Shown here piece by piece: positions 31,337-39,711 of a stretch of 64,000 nt of DNA (position 1 is the first letter of the stretch; each line of letters starts with the position of its first letter). Made by a program: the position numbers and the translations under genes. A model generated the notes under the pieces. The model was not told the DNA's origin and made no database searches. It saw only the letters and a program-made list of their open reading frames with translations. The stretch is taken from positions 650,501 through 714,500 of the forward strand of contig NZ_CP115160.1 in the NCBI RefSeq assembly GCF_027594545.1, written 5' to 3'. This DNA is from Algoriphagus sp. TR-M9. GTDB lineage: Bacteria > Bacteroidota > Bacteroidia > Cytophagales > Cyclobacteriaceae.

Positions 31337-34039
31337 ATGCTTATGAGAATTCGATTTACGATTTTATTCCTGTTTTTGTGTTTTGCACTTCAGACATTCG
31401 CACAGGATATTCCTACCCCAAAGTCCCATTTTGGATTTGACATAGGGGATGATTACCAGCTGGCAAATTTCACCCAGACAGAAGCTTACTTTAAAAAGGT
31501 AGCCGAAGCCAGCGACCGGGTGCAGATGGTAGAGATAGGAAAGACTGAATATGGTCGATCACAACCTATGATGATCGTGACTGCTCCACAGAACTTCGAA
31601 ATGCTGGGTAGGTATAAGAAAATCTCCCAAACCCTGGCTCATGCCGAAATCACTAAGGAAGAAGCTGAACGGCTCTCCGTAGAAGGCAAGCCTGTGGTAT
31701 GGATAGACGGAGGCCTGCATGCCAATGAAGTGGTAGGGCCTCATCAATTGATAGAAACACTCTATCAGTTGGCATCAAGAGAAGATGCTGAGACGCTTGC
31801 TATCCTTGATAATGTCATTGTCCTACTGGTGCATGCCAACCCTGACGGTATGGAGATCATGTCTGATTGGTACATGCGAAAAGAGGATCCAGCTAAGCGC
31901 GATCAAAATATTCCTATTCTCTACCAGAAATATGTGGGGCATGATAATAACCGTGACTTCTACATGAACAATATGAGCGAGGCGGCCAACATGTCTCTCC
32001 AGCAATATGTAGAGTGGATCCCCCAAATCATCTATAATCATCATCAAACAGGCCCTGCTGGTACAGTAGTGGCCGGACCTCCCTATAGGGATCCATTTAA
32101 TCATGTTTTTGATCCTTTGATTATTACCAGTCTGGATGCAGTAGGTGCTGCTATGATCAATAGAATGCATCAGGAGGACAAGCCAGGATATACCCGTTTG
32201 GATGGTTCTGTGTTTTCTACCTGGTGGAACGGTGGACTTCGTACCACTCCTTATTACCATAATATCATCGGGATTTTGACTGAGATCATCGGGAATCCAA
32301 CTCCAGGCAAGGTGCCTTTGGTTCCGGATCGCTTGATTCCTGACAACGCCACACCGTACCCGGTCACACCTCAGGATTGGCATTTCAAACAGTCTATTGA
32401 CTACTCGGTGTCTTTAAATTATGCGATTCTAAATCATGCCGTGAGGCATGGGGATGAGCTGCTCTACAATATCTGGCTGATGGGAAAGAAATCCATTGAT
32501 AAAGGTAGCCGGGATTATGTGACCATGTATCCCAAGTATGCCCAGGCAGTGAAAGATGCGTACGCTGATGCTCAAAACGGAAACTCCAGCTCTTCTCGCA
32601 GAGGATTGCCCTCAGAATATTACGATTCTATTTATTCTGCTCCTGCAAATAGAGACCCTAGAGGTTATATCCTATCGGCTGACCAGCCTGATTTTCCTAC
32701 GGCAGTGAAATTTATGAACGCACTGATCAAGTCAGGTATACTAGTGGAAAAAGCCAGTGCTGAATTCACTGTGAATGGGAAAACCTATCCTGCCAACTCT
32801 TTTATAGTCAAAACAGCCCAGGCTTTCCGCCCCCATGTCATCGATATGTTCGAGCCACAGGATCACCCAAATGACTTTCAATACCCAGGCGGGCCTCCTG
32901 TACGACCGTATGATGCAGCTGGGTGGACTTTAGCTCTGCAGATGGGGGTAGAGTTTGATCGCCTTTATGAAGGGTTTGACGGGCCATTTGAGCGGATTCC
33001 CTATGGAGAGATTCAAGCACCTCCAGCGAAACCACTGAGCAGTAGCTCTGGCTATCTTTTGGATGTGAGAAATAACAACAGCTTTATGGCGGTGAATGAT
33101 CTGCTGAAGGCAAATGTAAAAGTATATAGAATCAGTACTATGAGTGATGGCCTTCCTGCCGGGTCATTTTATGTGAGCAATGCCGGTAAGAAGGAGCTGG
33201 AAATAGCTTCCCAGGAATACGGAGTGTACCCGGTGCCGGTGAGGAATATGCCAAAGGGATCTGATGAGATCAAACCAGCTAGAATTGGCCTTTATGATTA
33301 TTATGGAGGATCTATGCCTTCTGGATGGGTACGCTGGATGCTGGAGCAGTTTCATTTTGATTTCCAATTGGTTTTCCCTCAGGAAATAGATGCTGGTGGA
33401 TTAAATGAAAAATATGACGTTTTACTTTTCATCAGTTCAGGTATACCTGGAGTAGGGTCAAGAGGGTATTCTAGATCTCAGCCAGATGCTGAGGAAATAG
33501 ATGAGCAGTATCACCACATGTTGGGTGGTTTTACAGTGGATACATCTGTTCCTCAGATCGAGGAGTTTATCCAAAATGGGGGAGAAGTGATTACGGTTGG
33601 GTCTGCGACTGCTTTGGCTTACCATCTCGATTTGCCGGTGGCTGATGCGTTAACAGAAATAGCTCCCGATGGTTCTATCAAGCCATTGAGTGGGGAGAAA
33701 TACTATGTTCCTGGCTCTGTGCTGGAAATGCAGGTTGATAACTCAGTGTCGATTAATTACGGGATGGGAGATAGTGCCTACATCATGTTTAACAGAAGCC
33801 CGGTATTCAAGCTAGCACCGTCTGCGGCAAATTCAGGTGTGAAGGCTATAGCTTGGTTTGGAGAGGAGGAACCTTTGCGCAGCGGCTGGGCATGGGGGCA
33901 GTCTTATCTGAAAAATGGCGTAACGGCGTTTGAAGCGCAGCTAGGTAAAGGTAAATTCTATGCCTTCGGTCCGGAGATTACCTTCAGGGCTCAGTCTCAC
34001 GGAACTTTCAAAATGCTTTTCAACGGGCTTTACAGGTAA
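31337..34039 (+). CDS. M14 family zinc carboxypeptidase, exported, 900 residues
   Basis: A signal peptide (about 1-23, ending ALQTFAQ; a second ATG at 31343 is also possible) precedes an M14 domain (about 35-400). It has the zinc pair HANE (His128 and Glu131), a substrate-binding NNRDFYMN, PQIIYNHHQTGPAGTV carrying the third zinc ligand, and a probable general-base Glu in GILTEIIGNPTPG. The remaining 500 residues form beta-rich and glutamine-amidotransferase-like modules (SSSSGYLLDVRNNNSFMAVNDLL, RIGLYDYYGGSMPSGWVRW, LLFISSGIPGVGSR), as in other large Bacteroidetes M14 proteins. It should trim C-terminal residues from peptides outside the cytoplasm. It is a single gene with its own terminator. 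Confidence 0.92.
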   Translation: MLMRIRFTILFLFLCFALQTFAQDIPTPKSHFGFDIGDDYQLANFTQTEAYFKKVAEASDRVQMVEIGKTEYGRSQPMMIVTAPQNFEMLGRYKKISQTLAHAEITKEEAERLSVEGKPVVWIDGGLHANEVVGPHQLIETLYQLASREDAETLAILDNVIVLLVHANPDGMEIMSDWYMRKEDPAKRDQNIPILYQKYVGHDNNRDFYMNNMSEAANMSLQQYVEWIPQIIYNHHQTGPAGTVVAGPPYRDPFNHVFDPLIITSLDAVGAAMINRMHQEDKPGYTRLDGSVFSTWWNGGLRTTPYYHNIIGILTEIIGNPTPGKVPLVPDRLIPDNATPYPVTPQDWHFKQSIDYSVSLNYAILNHAVRHGDELLYNIWLMGKKSIDKGSRDYVTMYPKYAQAVKDAYADAQNGNSSSSRRGLPSEYYDSIYSAPANRDPRGYILSADQPDFPTAVKFMNALIKSGILVEKASAEFTVNGKTYPANSFIVKTAQAFRPHVIDMFEPQDHPNDFQYPGGPPVRPYDAAGWTLALQMGVEFDRLYEGFDGPFERIPYGEIQAPPAKPLSSSSGYLLDVRNNNSFMAVNDLLKANVKVYRISTMSDGLPAGSFYVSNAGKKELEIASQEYGVYPVPVRNMPKGSDEIKPARIGLYDYYGGSMPSGWVRWMLEQFHFDFQLVFPQEIDAGGLNEKYDVLLFISSGIPGVGSRGYSRSQPDAEEIDEQYHHMLGGFTVDTSVPQIEEFIQNGGEVITVGSATALAYHLDLPVADALTEIAPDGSIKPLSGEKYYVPGSVLEMQVDNSVSINYGMGDSAYIMFNRSPVFKLAPSAANSGVKAIAWFGEEEPLRSGWAWGQSYLKNGVTAFEAQLGKGKFYAFGPEITFRAQSHGTFKMLFNGLYR

Positions 34040-34061
34040 TTTTGAGACAAATAACATGGGG

Positions 34062-34098
34062 AAAGGTTGTCAGATTTAAACTCTGGCAGCCTTTTTCT
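34062..34098 (+). terminator. rho-independent terminator
   Basis: A 13-pair stem with two G-U pairs, AAAGGTTGTCAGA / TCTGGCAGCCTTT, followed by T-rich sequence. Confidence 0.85.
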
Positions 34099-34170
34099 TT
34101 TTAGTATCCTGTATCATTTGGTTTTGTTTGCCGTATGCTGATATTCACATCTTATTATTGAGCGTTTGCT

Positions 34171-34896
34171 ATGGATCCATACTTACATTATGTCAATGCG
34201 GAATTAGGGCTTTGGCTTCAACAGATGAAGAAGAAGTCAGGGCTCTTCGGTAATATCACGCATGGTGTCCAAAGTAAAATCAATGAATGGATTCCTGACA
34301 AAGTCCATAAAGCGATAACCTTAGCTATTGAGAATATGGTGAAGGTGGTGATTAAGGGTTCCTCTTGGATCAGGCCAAAAGCTCCTGATGAAATGGAACT
34401 TAAAGTACGTGAATTAAAAATCCGAAACCGGATCAAATGGTACAGAAACACCGCTTCTGCTGAGGGGGCTGTTACTGGTGCAGGAGGTATATTGCTTGGG
34501 TTTGCAGATTTTCCTGCCTTTCTGACCATCAAGATGAAGATGCTGTTTGATATTGCGGCTTTGTATGGTTTTGATACCAGGGATTATCAGGAAAGGCTCT
34601 TTTTACTTTATGTTTTTCAGCTCAGTTTTTCCTCCCAACAAAGAAGAAATGATCTAATAGGGTTGATAGAGAACTGGGAGGAGTACCGAGATTCCTTGCC
34701 GAGGGATTTGAATGAATTTGATTGGAAGACCTTTCAGTTGGATTATCGGGACTATATAGATTTAGCTAAACTGGCTCAATTGATCCCAATCGTGGGTGCT
34801 GGCGTGGGAGCAATCGCCAATTACAGACTTACTGAACTGCTCGGTAAAACGGCAATGAACGCATATCGACTTCGCTTTTTGAACAAAGGAAAGTAG
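34171..34896 (+). CDS. EcsC family protein
   Basis: The 241 residues match the EcsC family: helical throughout, with an amphipathic segment GAVTGAGGILLGFADFPAFLTIKMKMLFDIAALYGFD in the centre and LIPIVGAGVGAIANYRLTELLGKTAMNAYRLRFL near the end. The family is named from a Bacillus gene beside an ABC transporter (EcsAB), but the biochemical role is unknown. There is no transporter here. It is followed 58 bases later by the aminotransferase gene and may share its transcript. Confidence 0.85.
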   Translation: MDPYLHYVNAELGLWLQQMKKKSGLFGNITHGVQSKINEWIPDKVHKAITLAIENMVKVVIKGSSWIRPKAPDEMELKVRELKIRNRIKWYRNTASAEGAVTGAGGILLGFADFPAFLTIKMKMLFDIAALYGFDTRDYQERLFLLYVFQLSFSSQQRRNDLIGLIENWEEYRDSLPRDLNEFDWKTFQLDYRDYIDLAKLAQLIPIVGAGVGAIANYRLTELLGKTAMNAYRLRFLNKGK

Positions 34897-34954
34897 CGCT
34901 TTGTAAATCCATTTTTATAACTTGATCCATTCCATTCATTTAACCTAAAGAAGT

Positions 34955-36112
34955 ATGGACTGCCAAAAGCACCTTTTTAACCTAGATCCTGATATTCATT
35001 ACCTGAATTGTGCCTATAAGGCGCCACTGCTGAAGAAAGCTGAGGAGGCCGGTATAAAGGCTATCCAATTGGAAAGAAATCCGGTCAATATAAAGCCTTC
35101 AGATTTTTTTACGGGGGTGAAAGAGGTCAAAAGCCGTTTCGCAAAGCTGATTGCCAGTGATCCCTTGCAAGTGGCGGTCATTCCTTCTACTTCTTATGGC
35201 TTTGCTACCGCTCTAAACAATATATCAGCCGAGCCAGGTATGAAAGCAATCACTGTGGGAGATGAGTTTCCTAGTGGATACTTGTCTTTACGGCGCTGGT
35301 GTGATCGGCATAGTGCTAAACTGGAAGTAATAAAACCTGGGGCTGACATGCGGAGTATGGGAACGGACTGGAATCAGCGAATCCTGGATAGCATAGACGG
35401 ATTAACCACTGTGGTGTTGCTTTCGTCTGTCCACTGGATGAATGGAGTGCAGTTTGATCTGGAAAGCATAGGGCAGAAATGTAGGACTGTGGGGGCCAAA
35501 TTTATCGTGGACGGAACCCAGTCGGTAGGGGCTTTTCCTATGGATGTAAAGAAATTCAAAATCGATGCGTTGATTTGTGCTACCTACAAGTGGCTTTTTG
35601 GTCCTTATGGATTGGGAATGGCTTTTTATGGAGATGCATTTGACAATGGTATTCCCCTAGAAGAATCTTGGATGAATAGAACCAACTCCCAAAATTTTGG
35701 GGATCTTACGAATTATGACCCGGAATACACCGAGGAGGCAGGCCGGTATAATGTAGGTGAAATGAGCAATTTTATCTTGATGCCCATGTTAAATCAGGCA
35801 TTGATACAGCTGAATGAATGGACAGTTTCAGAGATTTCTGAGTATTGTCGAGACTTGACCAGACCGCTTTTTGAATACTTTGAAAGCGTAGGTGTGGAGG
35901 TGGTCGAGGCTAAGTTCAGGTCCCATCATCTTTTTGGGATAAGGCTGCCGGAGGAGGTAGATGCAGATCTGCTGAAGGTGAATCTCGAAGCATCCGGGGT
36001 TTATCTTTCTTTTCGGGGAGACCTGATCCGGATCGCAGTCAATGTTTTCAATACTGAAGAGGATATTTCCAGTTTGATTCAAGTGTTTGAGCGAAGTAGA
36101 TCGCCTGGATAA
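34955..36112 (+). CDS. class V aminotransferase-fold PLP enzyme (cysteine desulfurase-like)
   Basis: A 385-residue fold-type I PLP enzyme. It shows the small N-terminal YLNCAYKAPL, VAVIPSTSYGFATALNN, LLSSVHWMNGVQFDL, FIVDGTQSVGAFPMDV (PLP Asp and Gln) and the Schiff-base lysine in CATYKWLFGPYGLG. Relatives include selenocysteine lyase, cysteine desulfurase and kynureninase-like enzymes. The catalytic cysteine loop of desulfurases is not clearly present, so the reaction may be a lyase or epimerase on another amino acid. A terminator hairpin and tRNA-Gln lie just downstream on the other strand. Confidence 0.88.
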   Translation: MDCQKHLFNLDPDIHYLNCAYKAPLLKKAEEAGIKAIQLERNPVNIKPSDFFTGVKEVKSRFAKLIASDPLQVAVIPSTSYGFATALNNISAEPGMKAITVGDEFPSGYLSLRRWCDRHSAKLEVIKPGADMRSMGTDWNQRILDSIDGLTTVVLLSSVHWMNGVQFDLESIGQKCRTVGAKFIVDGTQSVGAFPMDVKKFKIDALICATYKWLFGPYGLGMAFYGDAFDNGIPLEESWMNRTNSQNFGDLTNYDPEYTEEAGRYNVGEMSNFILMPMLNQALIQLNEWTVSEISEYCRDLTRPLFEYFESVGVEVVEAKFRSHHLFGIRLPEEVDADLLKVNLEASGVYLSFRGDLIRIAVNVFNTEEDISSLIQVFERSRSPG

Positions 36113-36130
36113 GGAAAGAGCTGCATAAAA

Positions 36131-36161
36131 AACAAAGCCCTCTATCGTGAAATAGAGGGCT
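36131..36161. terminator. terminator between the aminotransferase and tRNA-Gln
   Basis: A perfect ten-base stem AGCCCTCTAT / ATAGAGGGCT with a CGTGAA loop. On the minus strand it starts 5 bases after tRNA-Gln and is followed by TTGTTTTTTATG. Confidence 0.88.
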
Positions 36162-36165
36162 GTTG

Positions 36166-36238
36166 TTGGCTCACCAGGGCTCGAACCTGGACTCTTCTGA
36201 ACCAAAATCAGACGTGTTGCCAGTTACACCATGAGCCA
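36166..36238 (-). tRNA. tRNA-Gln (anticodon TTG)
   Basis: Read on the minus strand it folds as a cloverleaf: acceptor TGGCTCA / TGAGCCA, anticodon stem TCTGA / TCAGA with loop TTTTGGT (anticodon TTG), and T-arm CCAGG TTCGAGC CCTGG. The discriminator base is A, and the CCA end is not encoded, so the CCA-adding enzyme (gene at 53157) is needed to finish it. It has a strong promoter 42 bases upstream. Confidence 0.96.
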
Positions 36239-36279
36239 GTTTTGGATGAGATCCCGTATTGGTTTCTCTTAAAGTGTCA

Positions 36280-36310
36280 CAAAGGTAGAATCTCCTGTCT
36301 TTTTTTCCAA
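36280..36310 (-). promoter_or_regulatory. promoter of tRNA-Gln
   Basis: On the minus strand TTG (36310-36308), exactly 20 bases, then TACCTTTG (36287-36280), a full match to TAnnTTTG. The expected start is about 35 bases before the tRNA. Confidence 0.75.
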
Positions 36311-36487
36311 GTTCCGCCCAAAAGATTTTTTGGTTTTTCCGCTAAAGTCCTTGAGATCAGAATGAAATATTGCCTATGAAAAAACCCGAGTAGGGATTGA
36401 TCAGGCAATGTTTGTTTTTTAGTGTTGTGGTTTTTTTAATAAATGAAAGCTACTGTTAATGAAGTGTTAATTTTTGATTTGTTATAA

Positions 36488-36517
36488 TTGAAATAACTCA
36501 ATTTTTTCATAAAATTG
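36488..36517 (+). promoter_or_regulatory. candidate promoter of the 81-residue gene
   Basis: TTG (36488-36490), 19 bases, then TAAAATTG (36510-36517), one mismatch from TAnnTTTG. It lies 38 bases before the ATG. Confidence 0.4.
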
Positions 36518-36555
36518 TTGAAAATATGAAAATTCACAGCTTAACTATTTAAATC

Positions 36556-36801
36556 ATGCAAATCGAAAAATTAGAAAAGGCACTGCCCGAGGTATTTCAG
36601 AAGCTAGAAAAGCTGAATTATGATCTGACTCTTGCCGATGAGTTGAAATGGTGCGTAGGGAGCTATAAATATGATGCGAATCCTGAGGGCGTAATTGAAA
36701 AGGGGGGACAGGTGGTCCAGGTATTAAAGTCTGCCAAAGAGAAGAATAGTCGCTCTGTGTCGCAAAAGTTGATCGAAAGCCTAGAAAGGGCTTTGGCATA
36801 A
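36556..36801 (+). CDS. hypothetical 81-residue protein
   Basis: Not recognised. It is predicted to be mostly helical, soluble, and without a signal peptide. Notable are EKLEKALPEVFQKLEKL at the N-terminus, a central LADELKWCVGSYKYDANP with the only Cys, and a helical KLIESLERALA end. The gene has a plausible promoter 38 bases upstream and a clear terminator 7 bases after the stop, so it is a well-delimited small gene and not chance. The function is unknown; a small regulatory or chaperone-like helical bundle is possible. Confidence 0.78.
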   Translation: MQIEKLEKALPEVFQKLEKLNYDLTLADELKWCVGSYKYDANPEGVIEKGGQVVQVLKSAKEKNSRSVSQKLIESLERALA

Positions 36802-36803
36802 AC

Positions 36804-36832
36804 AAAAAAAAGCTCACCGAATGGTGAGCTTT
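36804..36832. terminator. bidirectional terminator
   Basis: Stem AAAGCTCACC / GGTGAGCTTT with a GAAT loop, with an A-run upstream and T after. It serves the 81-residue gene (plus) and the rplI end of the ribosomal operon (minus). Confidence 0.9.
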
Positions 36833-36856
36833 TGCATTTATAGTATATCTCTGGGA

Positions 36857-37300
36857 TTACTCTCCAGATACGTTGAATTTAACTTGAGTTTTCACTTCTC
36901 TGTGAAGGTCCACTTCTGCAGCAAATTCTCCTGCACCATCAACTGGAGTGTTGATAGAGATTTTCTTTCTGTCGATATCCACACCTTGGGCTGCTAGTGC
37001 ATCAGCAATCTGAAGTGTAGTTACTTTACCAAAGATTTTACCTGAATCACCGATTTTCGCTTTGATTTCCAACGTGATGTTTTCGATTTTAGCAGCGATG
37101 TTCTCAGCTTCAGTTTTGATTTTTTCTGCTTTGTGGGCAGCCTGCTTGATGTTCTCAGCAAGAATCTTCTTGTTAGAGCTAGTCGCTAAAACTGCAAATC
37201 CCTCAGGGATTAGGTAGTTTCTTCCGTAACCTGGCTTTACATCAACCAAGTCGTTTTTATATCCAAGACCTTTGATGTCTGTTTTTAGAATGATTTCCAT
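36857..37300 (-). CDS. rplI: 50S ribosomal protein L9
   Basis: A 147-residue bL9 with the N-terminal rRNA-binding domain (MEIILKTDIKGLGYKNDLVDVKPGYGRNYLIPEGFA), a long connecting helix (about 45-80, rich in Lys, Glu and Ala) and the C-terminal domain (IGDSGKIFGKVTTLQIADAL, KKISINTP). It is the last gene of the rpsF-rpsR-rplI operon, 36 bases after rpsR. Confidence 0.97.
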   Translation of the reverse strand: MEIILKTDIKGLGYKNDLVDVKPGYGRNYLIPEGFAVLATSSNKKILAENIKQAAHKAEKIKTEAENIAAKIENITLEIKAKIGDSGKIFGKVTTLQIADALAAQGVDIDRKKISINTPVDGAGEFAAEVDLHREVKTQVKFNVSGE

Positions 37301-37336
37301 TTGTAATGTTCTTTTGTGGTTGGACGATACAAGAAA

Positions 37337-37588
37337 TTATTTCAACCCATCGGTTACGAATGGCAACAACGCCAAATGTCTTGCTTTTTTGATGGCCTGA
37401 GCCACTTTTCTCTGGAATTTTGCAGAGTTTCCAGTAAGTCTTCTAGGAAGGATTTTACCTTGCTCATTGACAAACTTCAACAAGAAATTAGGATCTTTAT
37501 AGTCAATGTACTTGATGCCGTGCTTTTTGAATCGGCAATACTTTTTTCTGATTTCGCCTCTGTTGATTGGCTCGTTAATTAGTGTCAT
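37337..37588 (-). CDS. rpsR: 30S ribosomal protein S18
   Basis: An 83-residue bS18 with the usual [23 protein letters not shown] core and [29 protein letters not shown] helix. It overlaps rpsF by four bases (ATGA), matching the 1:1 S6-S18 heterodimer on the 30S platform. In Bacteroidetes ribosomes S6, S18 and S21 are known to sequester the anti-Shine-Dalgarno sequence, which fits the general lack of Shine-Dalgarno sites in this window. Confidence 0.97.
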   Translation of the reverse strand: MTLINEPINRGEIRKKYCRFKKHGIKYIDYKDPNFLLKFVNEQGKILPRRLTGNSAKFQRKVAQAIKKARHLALLPFVTDGLK

Positions 37589-37956
37589 TTGGTAGCTTCC
37601 TCCTTAGCTTCAGCTTTTTTGTTAAACTCTCCTTTTCTTCTTCTTTCGGCATAAGCAATAGAATGCTTGTCCAAAACAGTAGTCAAGAATCTCATTACTT
37701 TCTCATCTCTTCTAAATTCGACTTCGAATTTGCGAATTACAGATGGGTCAGCTAGGAATTCTACCAAAACGTAGAAACCAGTTGTCTTCTTGTCGATAGC
37801 ATATGCCATTTTCTTAAGACCCCAGTTTTCCACATTAATAACATCTGCCCCCAGTTCTTTTAACAAGTTCACAAACTTGTCGACAGTATCCTTCATCTGA
37901 ACATCAGACAAAACGGGAGTTAAAATGAATACCGTCTCGTAATTTCTTTGGAACAT
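37585..37956 (-). CDS. rpsF: 30S ribosomal protein S6
   Basis: A 123-residue bS6: [80 protein letters not shown], then a charged tail ending [11 protein letters not shown]. It pairs with S18 on the ribosome platform. It is the first gene of the operon and has a very good promoter (37994-38025). No ssb or priB gene lies between rpsF and rpsR, unlike in many other bacteria. Confidence 0.97.
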   Translation of the reverse strand: MFQRNYETVFILTPVLSDVQMKDTVDKFVNLLKELGADVINVENWGLKKMAYAIDKKTTGFYVLVEFLADPSVIRKFEVEFRRDEKVMRFLTTVLDKHSIAYAERRRKGEFNKKAEAKEEATK

Positions 37957-37993
37957 TTTTTTAATGTGTTTAAGGTATTTAATAAACAGACCG

Positions 37994-38025
37994 CAAAAGT
38001 AGAGGAATTCTGCCTTTTATCCAAA
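37994..38025 (-). promoter_or_regulatory. promoter of the rpsF-rpsR-rplI operon
   Basis: On the minus strand TTTG (38025-38022), 20 bases, then TACTTTTG (38001-37994), a complete Bacteroidetes promoter. The start is expected near 37987, about 30 bases before rpsF. Confidence 0.8.
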
Positions 38026-38054
38026 TCCTTTGCAATGCTAAAAAGATGATTTTC

Positions 38055-38088
38055 AAAAAAATGGGCTGCTCCTGATGAGGTGCAGCCC
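38055..38088 (-). terminator. rho-independent terminator
   Basis: Stem GGGCTGC / GCAGCCC with a 12-base loop, then seven T on the minus strand. It lies about 70 bases past the coiled-coil gene and protects the rpsF promoter. Confidence 0.8.
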
Positions 38089-38160
38089 GTTTGATTTGAA
38101 TTTTTAATCGATTGCCTCCTTTTGGTTTGAAAGCTACTTGGGATGATGCAGGTTTAGCAA

Positions 38161-39090
38161 TTATTTTACCGAAAAAGTCTTTGAGCCTACCTGATAGTCA
38201 TCTACAAAAATCCGTACTTCATGTGTGCCTGAGGCATAGTCGGACCCTTTTTCGTAGTAGAAGGTCAATTCCTGCTCTGTGTTGTCAAAGATGATATCCT
38301 GCTTCACGGTGTAAAATTCCTCTACTCCCTCTACCATAAATGTTCCTGACCCTTTGGCAACATCAAAAATAGGCTGTTCGTTTGGAGCTAGGACCTGCAC
38401 ATAAATGTTTCTTGGGCCTTTATCGGCTACCTGATTATCAGCTAGATTGAAGCTTACCTTGATACGCTCAATCTGTCGGTTTTTGAAATCTTTGGTGGTT
38501 TCTACCCGTTCTTTACCTCTGGAGTTGATGGCGGCGATTTCAATATTTTCTGCTTTCAGTGCTGAGGCTACAGTCACCTTGGCCTGCAGGTCTTCTTTTT
38601 GAATATTGAGCTGGGCCACTTCCTCTTCAATTTCTGCTTGGGTGGTTTTGAGATCCTGGTTTTCTGTAAAGAGCTGTTGGTTCATGGCGCGCAGCTCGAG
38701 AATTTCTTGGTCTTTTTCCTGCATCAATCCATTATAGCTGTTGATTTTTGCATTCAAAGCCGAAATTTCGGATGAACTTCTTTGTCTGGATGTGTTTCTT
38801 TCAGCGATTAGCTGATCGCGCACTTCTTGTAAGGCTTCAATATCCCCTCCGAGTTTTTCGATTTCCTGAATTCGCAGGTCGAGTTGATAGGTGACAGAAT
38901 CCAGTCTTTTATTCAGGTCATTGTTTTCAGTAGAAAGCAATAGGATTTCCTCCGTTTTTTTGGTGCGGTCTATGTAATCTGTGTAAAGTTTGATTCCGCT
39001 GATTATGACCAGAAGGACAAGAACGATGATGATGATATTTTTTCCCTGGTCTTTCTTTTCCGGAGGATTATTTCCAAATTCAGTATTCAT
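38161..39090 (-). CDS. membrane-anchored coiled-coil protein, function unknown
   Basis: A 309-residue protein. A short cytoplasmic N-terminus (EKKDQGKN) precedes one membrane helix (about 18-36, IIIIVLVLLVIISGIKLY). A long coiled coil follows (about 45-185, with repeated LSTENNDLNKRLDS, LRIQEIEKLGGDIEALQ, LNIQKEDLQAKV), then a beta-rich C-terminal domain (about 190-309, IERIKVSFNLADN, GPRNIYVQVLAPN, SGTHEVRIFVDDYQVGSKTFSV). The layout suggests an envelope spacer or sensor with a folded head. Similar Bacteroidetes proteins are sometimes mislabelled as chromosome partitioning proteins; nothing here supports that. Confidence 0.82.
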   Translation of the reverse strand: MNTEFGNNPPEKKDQGKNIIIIVLVLLVIISGIKLYTDYIDRTKKTEEILLLSTENNDLNKRLDSVTYQLDLRIQEIEKLGGDIEALQEVRDQLIAERNTSRQRSSSEISALNAKINSYNGLMQEKDQEILELRAMNQQLFTENQDLKTTQAEIEEEVAQLNIQKEDLQAKVTVASALKAENIEIAAINSRGKERVETTKDFKNRQIERIKVSFNLADNQVADKGPRNIYVQVLAPNEQPIFDVAKGSGTFMVEGVEEFYTVKQDIIFDNTEQELTFYYEKGSDYASGTHEVRIFVDDYQVGSKTFSVK

Positions 39091-39114
39091 GGTTGATATA
39101 AATAGGACTTTGTG

Positions 39115-39711
39115 ATGACTTTTTTAGACGAAGATTATTGGACTGATCGTTATACATCGGGCAAAACAGGCTGGGATATAGGTTTTGCTTCTCCTCCTAT
39201 TGTGCAATATTTAGACCAAATTGAAAATAAAGCGGTTCGAATATTGTTTCCAGGTGCTGGGAATGGGTTTGAGGCCAATTATGCCTTCCGGAATGGCTTT
39301 TCTAACGTGTTTTTACTAGATATTTCGATAGAGCCTTTGCAGAGGTTTAAGGTGAAAAACCCGGATTTTCCCGAAGGGCAGGTTTTGCATCAGGACTTTT
39401 TTGACCATCAAGGAGCATATGACTTGATATTAGAACAGACTTTTTTTTGTGCTTTGGAGCCAAAGCTGAGACCAAAATATGCAGCACATATGCGGAGGCT
39501 ATTGAAACCAGGCGGAAAATTGGTCGGGGTATGGTTTGACCGGGAATTCGAATTTGACGGTCCACCTTTTGGTGGAAGCAAAGCAGAATATGAGGAATTG
39601 TTCCAGTCGGTTTTTGAAATCAAAACCATCTCACCATGTTACAATTCGATTCCAGAGCGAATGGGATCAGAGGTTTTTCTTATCATGGAAAATTCAAAAC
39701 TGCAGGATTAG
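39115..39711 (+). CDS. TPMT-like SAM-dependent methyltransferase
   Basis: A 198-residue protein starting at the ATG at 39115; the codon before it is GTG at 39112. It has the thiopurine/thiol methyltransferase pattern: DEDYWTDRYTSGKTGWDIGFASPP at the N-terminus, motif I VRILFPGAGNGFEANYAF, the acidic LLDIS loop, YDLILEQTFFCALEPKLR and LLKPGGKLVGVWFD. Bacterial members methylate thiols, selenium or tellurium compounds; the substrate is unknown here. The last 18 bases overlap the end of the convergent methyltransferase gene at 39694. Confidence 0.88.
   Translation: MTFLDEDYWTDRYTSGKTGWDIGFASPPIVQYLDQIENKAVRILFPGAGNGFEANYAFRNGFSNVFLLDISIEPLQRFKVKNPDFPEGQVLHQDFFDHQGAYDLILEQTFFCALEPKLRPKYAAHMRRLLKPGGKLVGVWFDREFEFDGPPFGGSKAEYEELFQSVFEIKTISPCYNSIPERMGSEVFLIMENSKLQD

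Larger units (their letters stand above)
36239..36555. other. 317-base intergenic region
   Basis: Between tRNA-Gln and the 81-residue gene. It holds the tRNA promoter and a candidate promoter for the small gene. The stretch 36360-36470 is T-rich (T-runs of six and seven) with no gene or strong hairpin seen. Confidence 0.6.
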
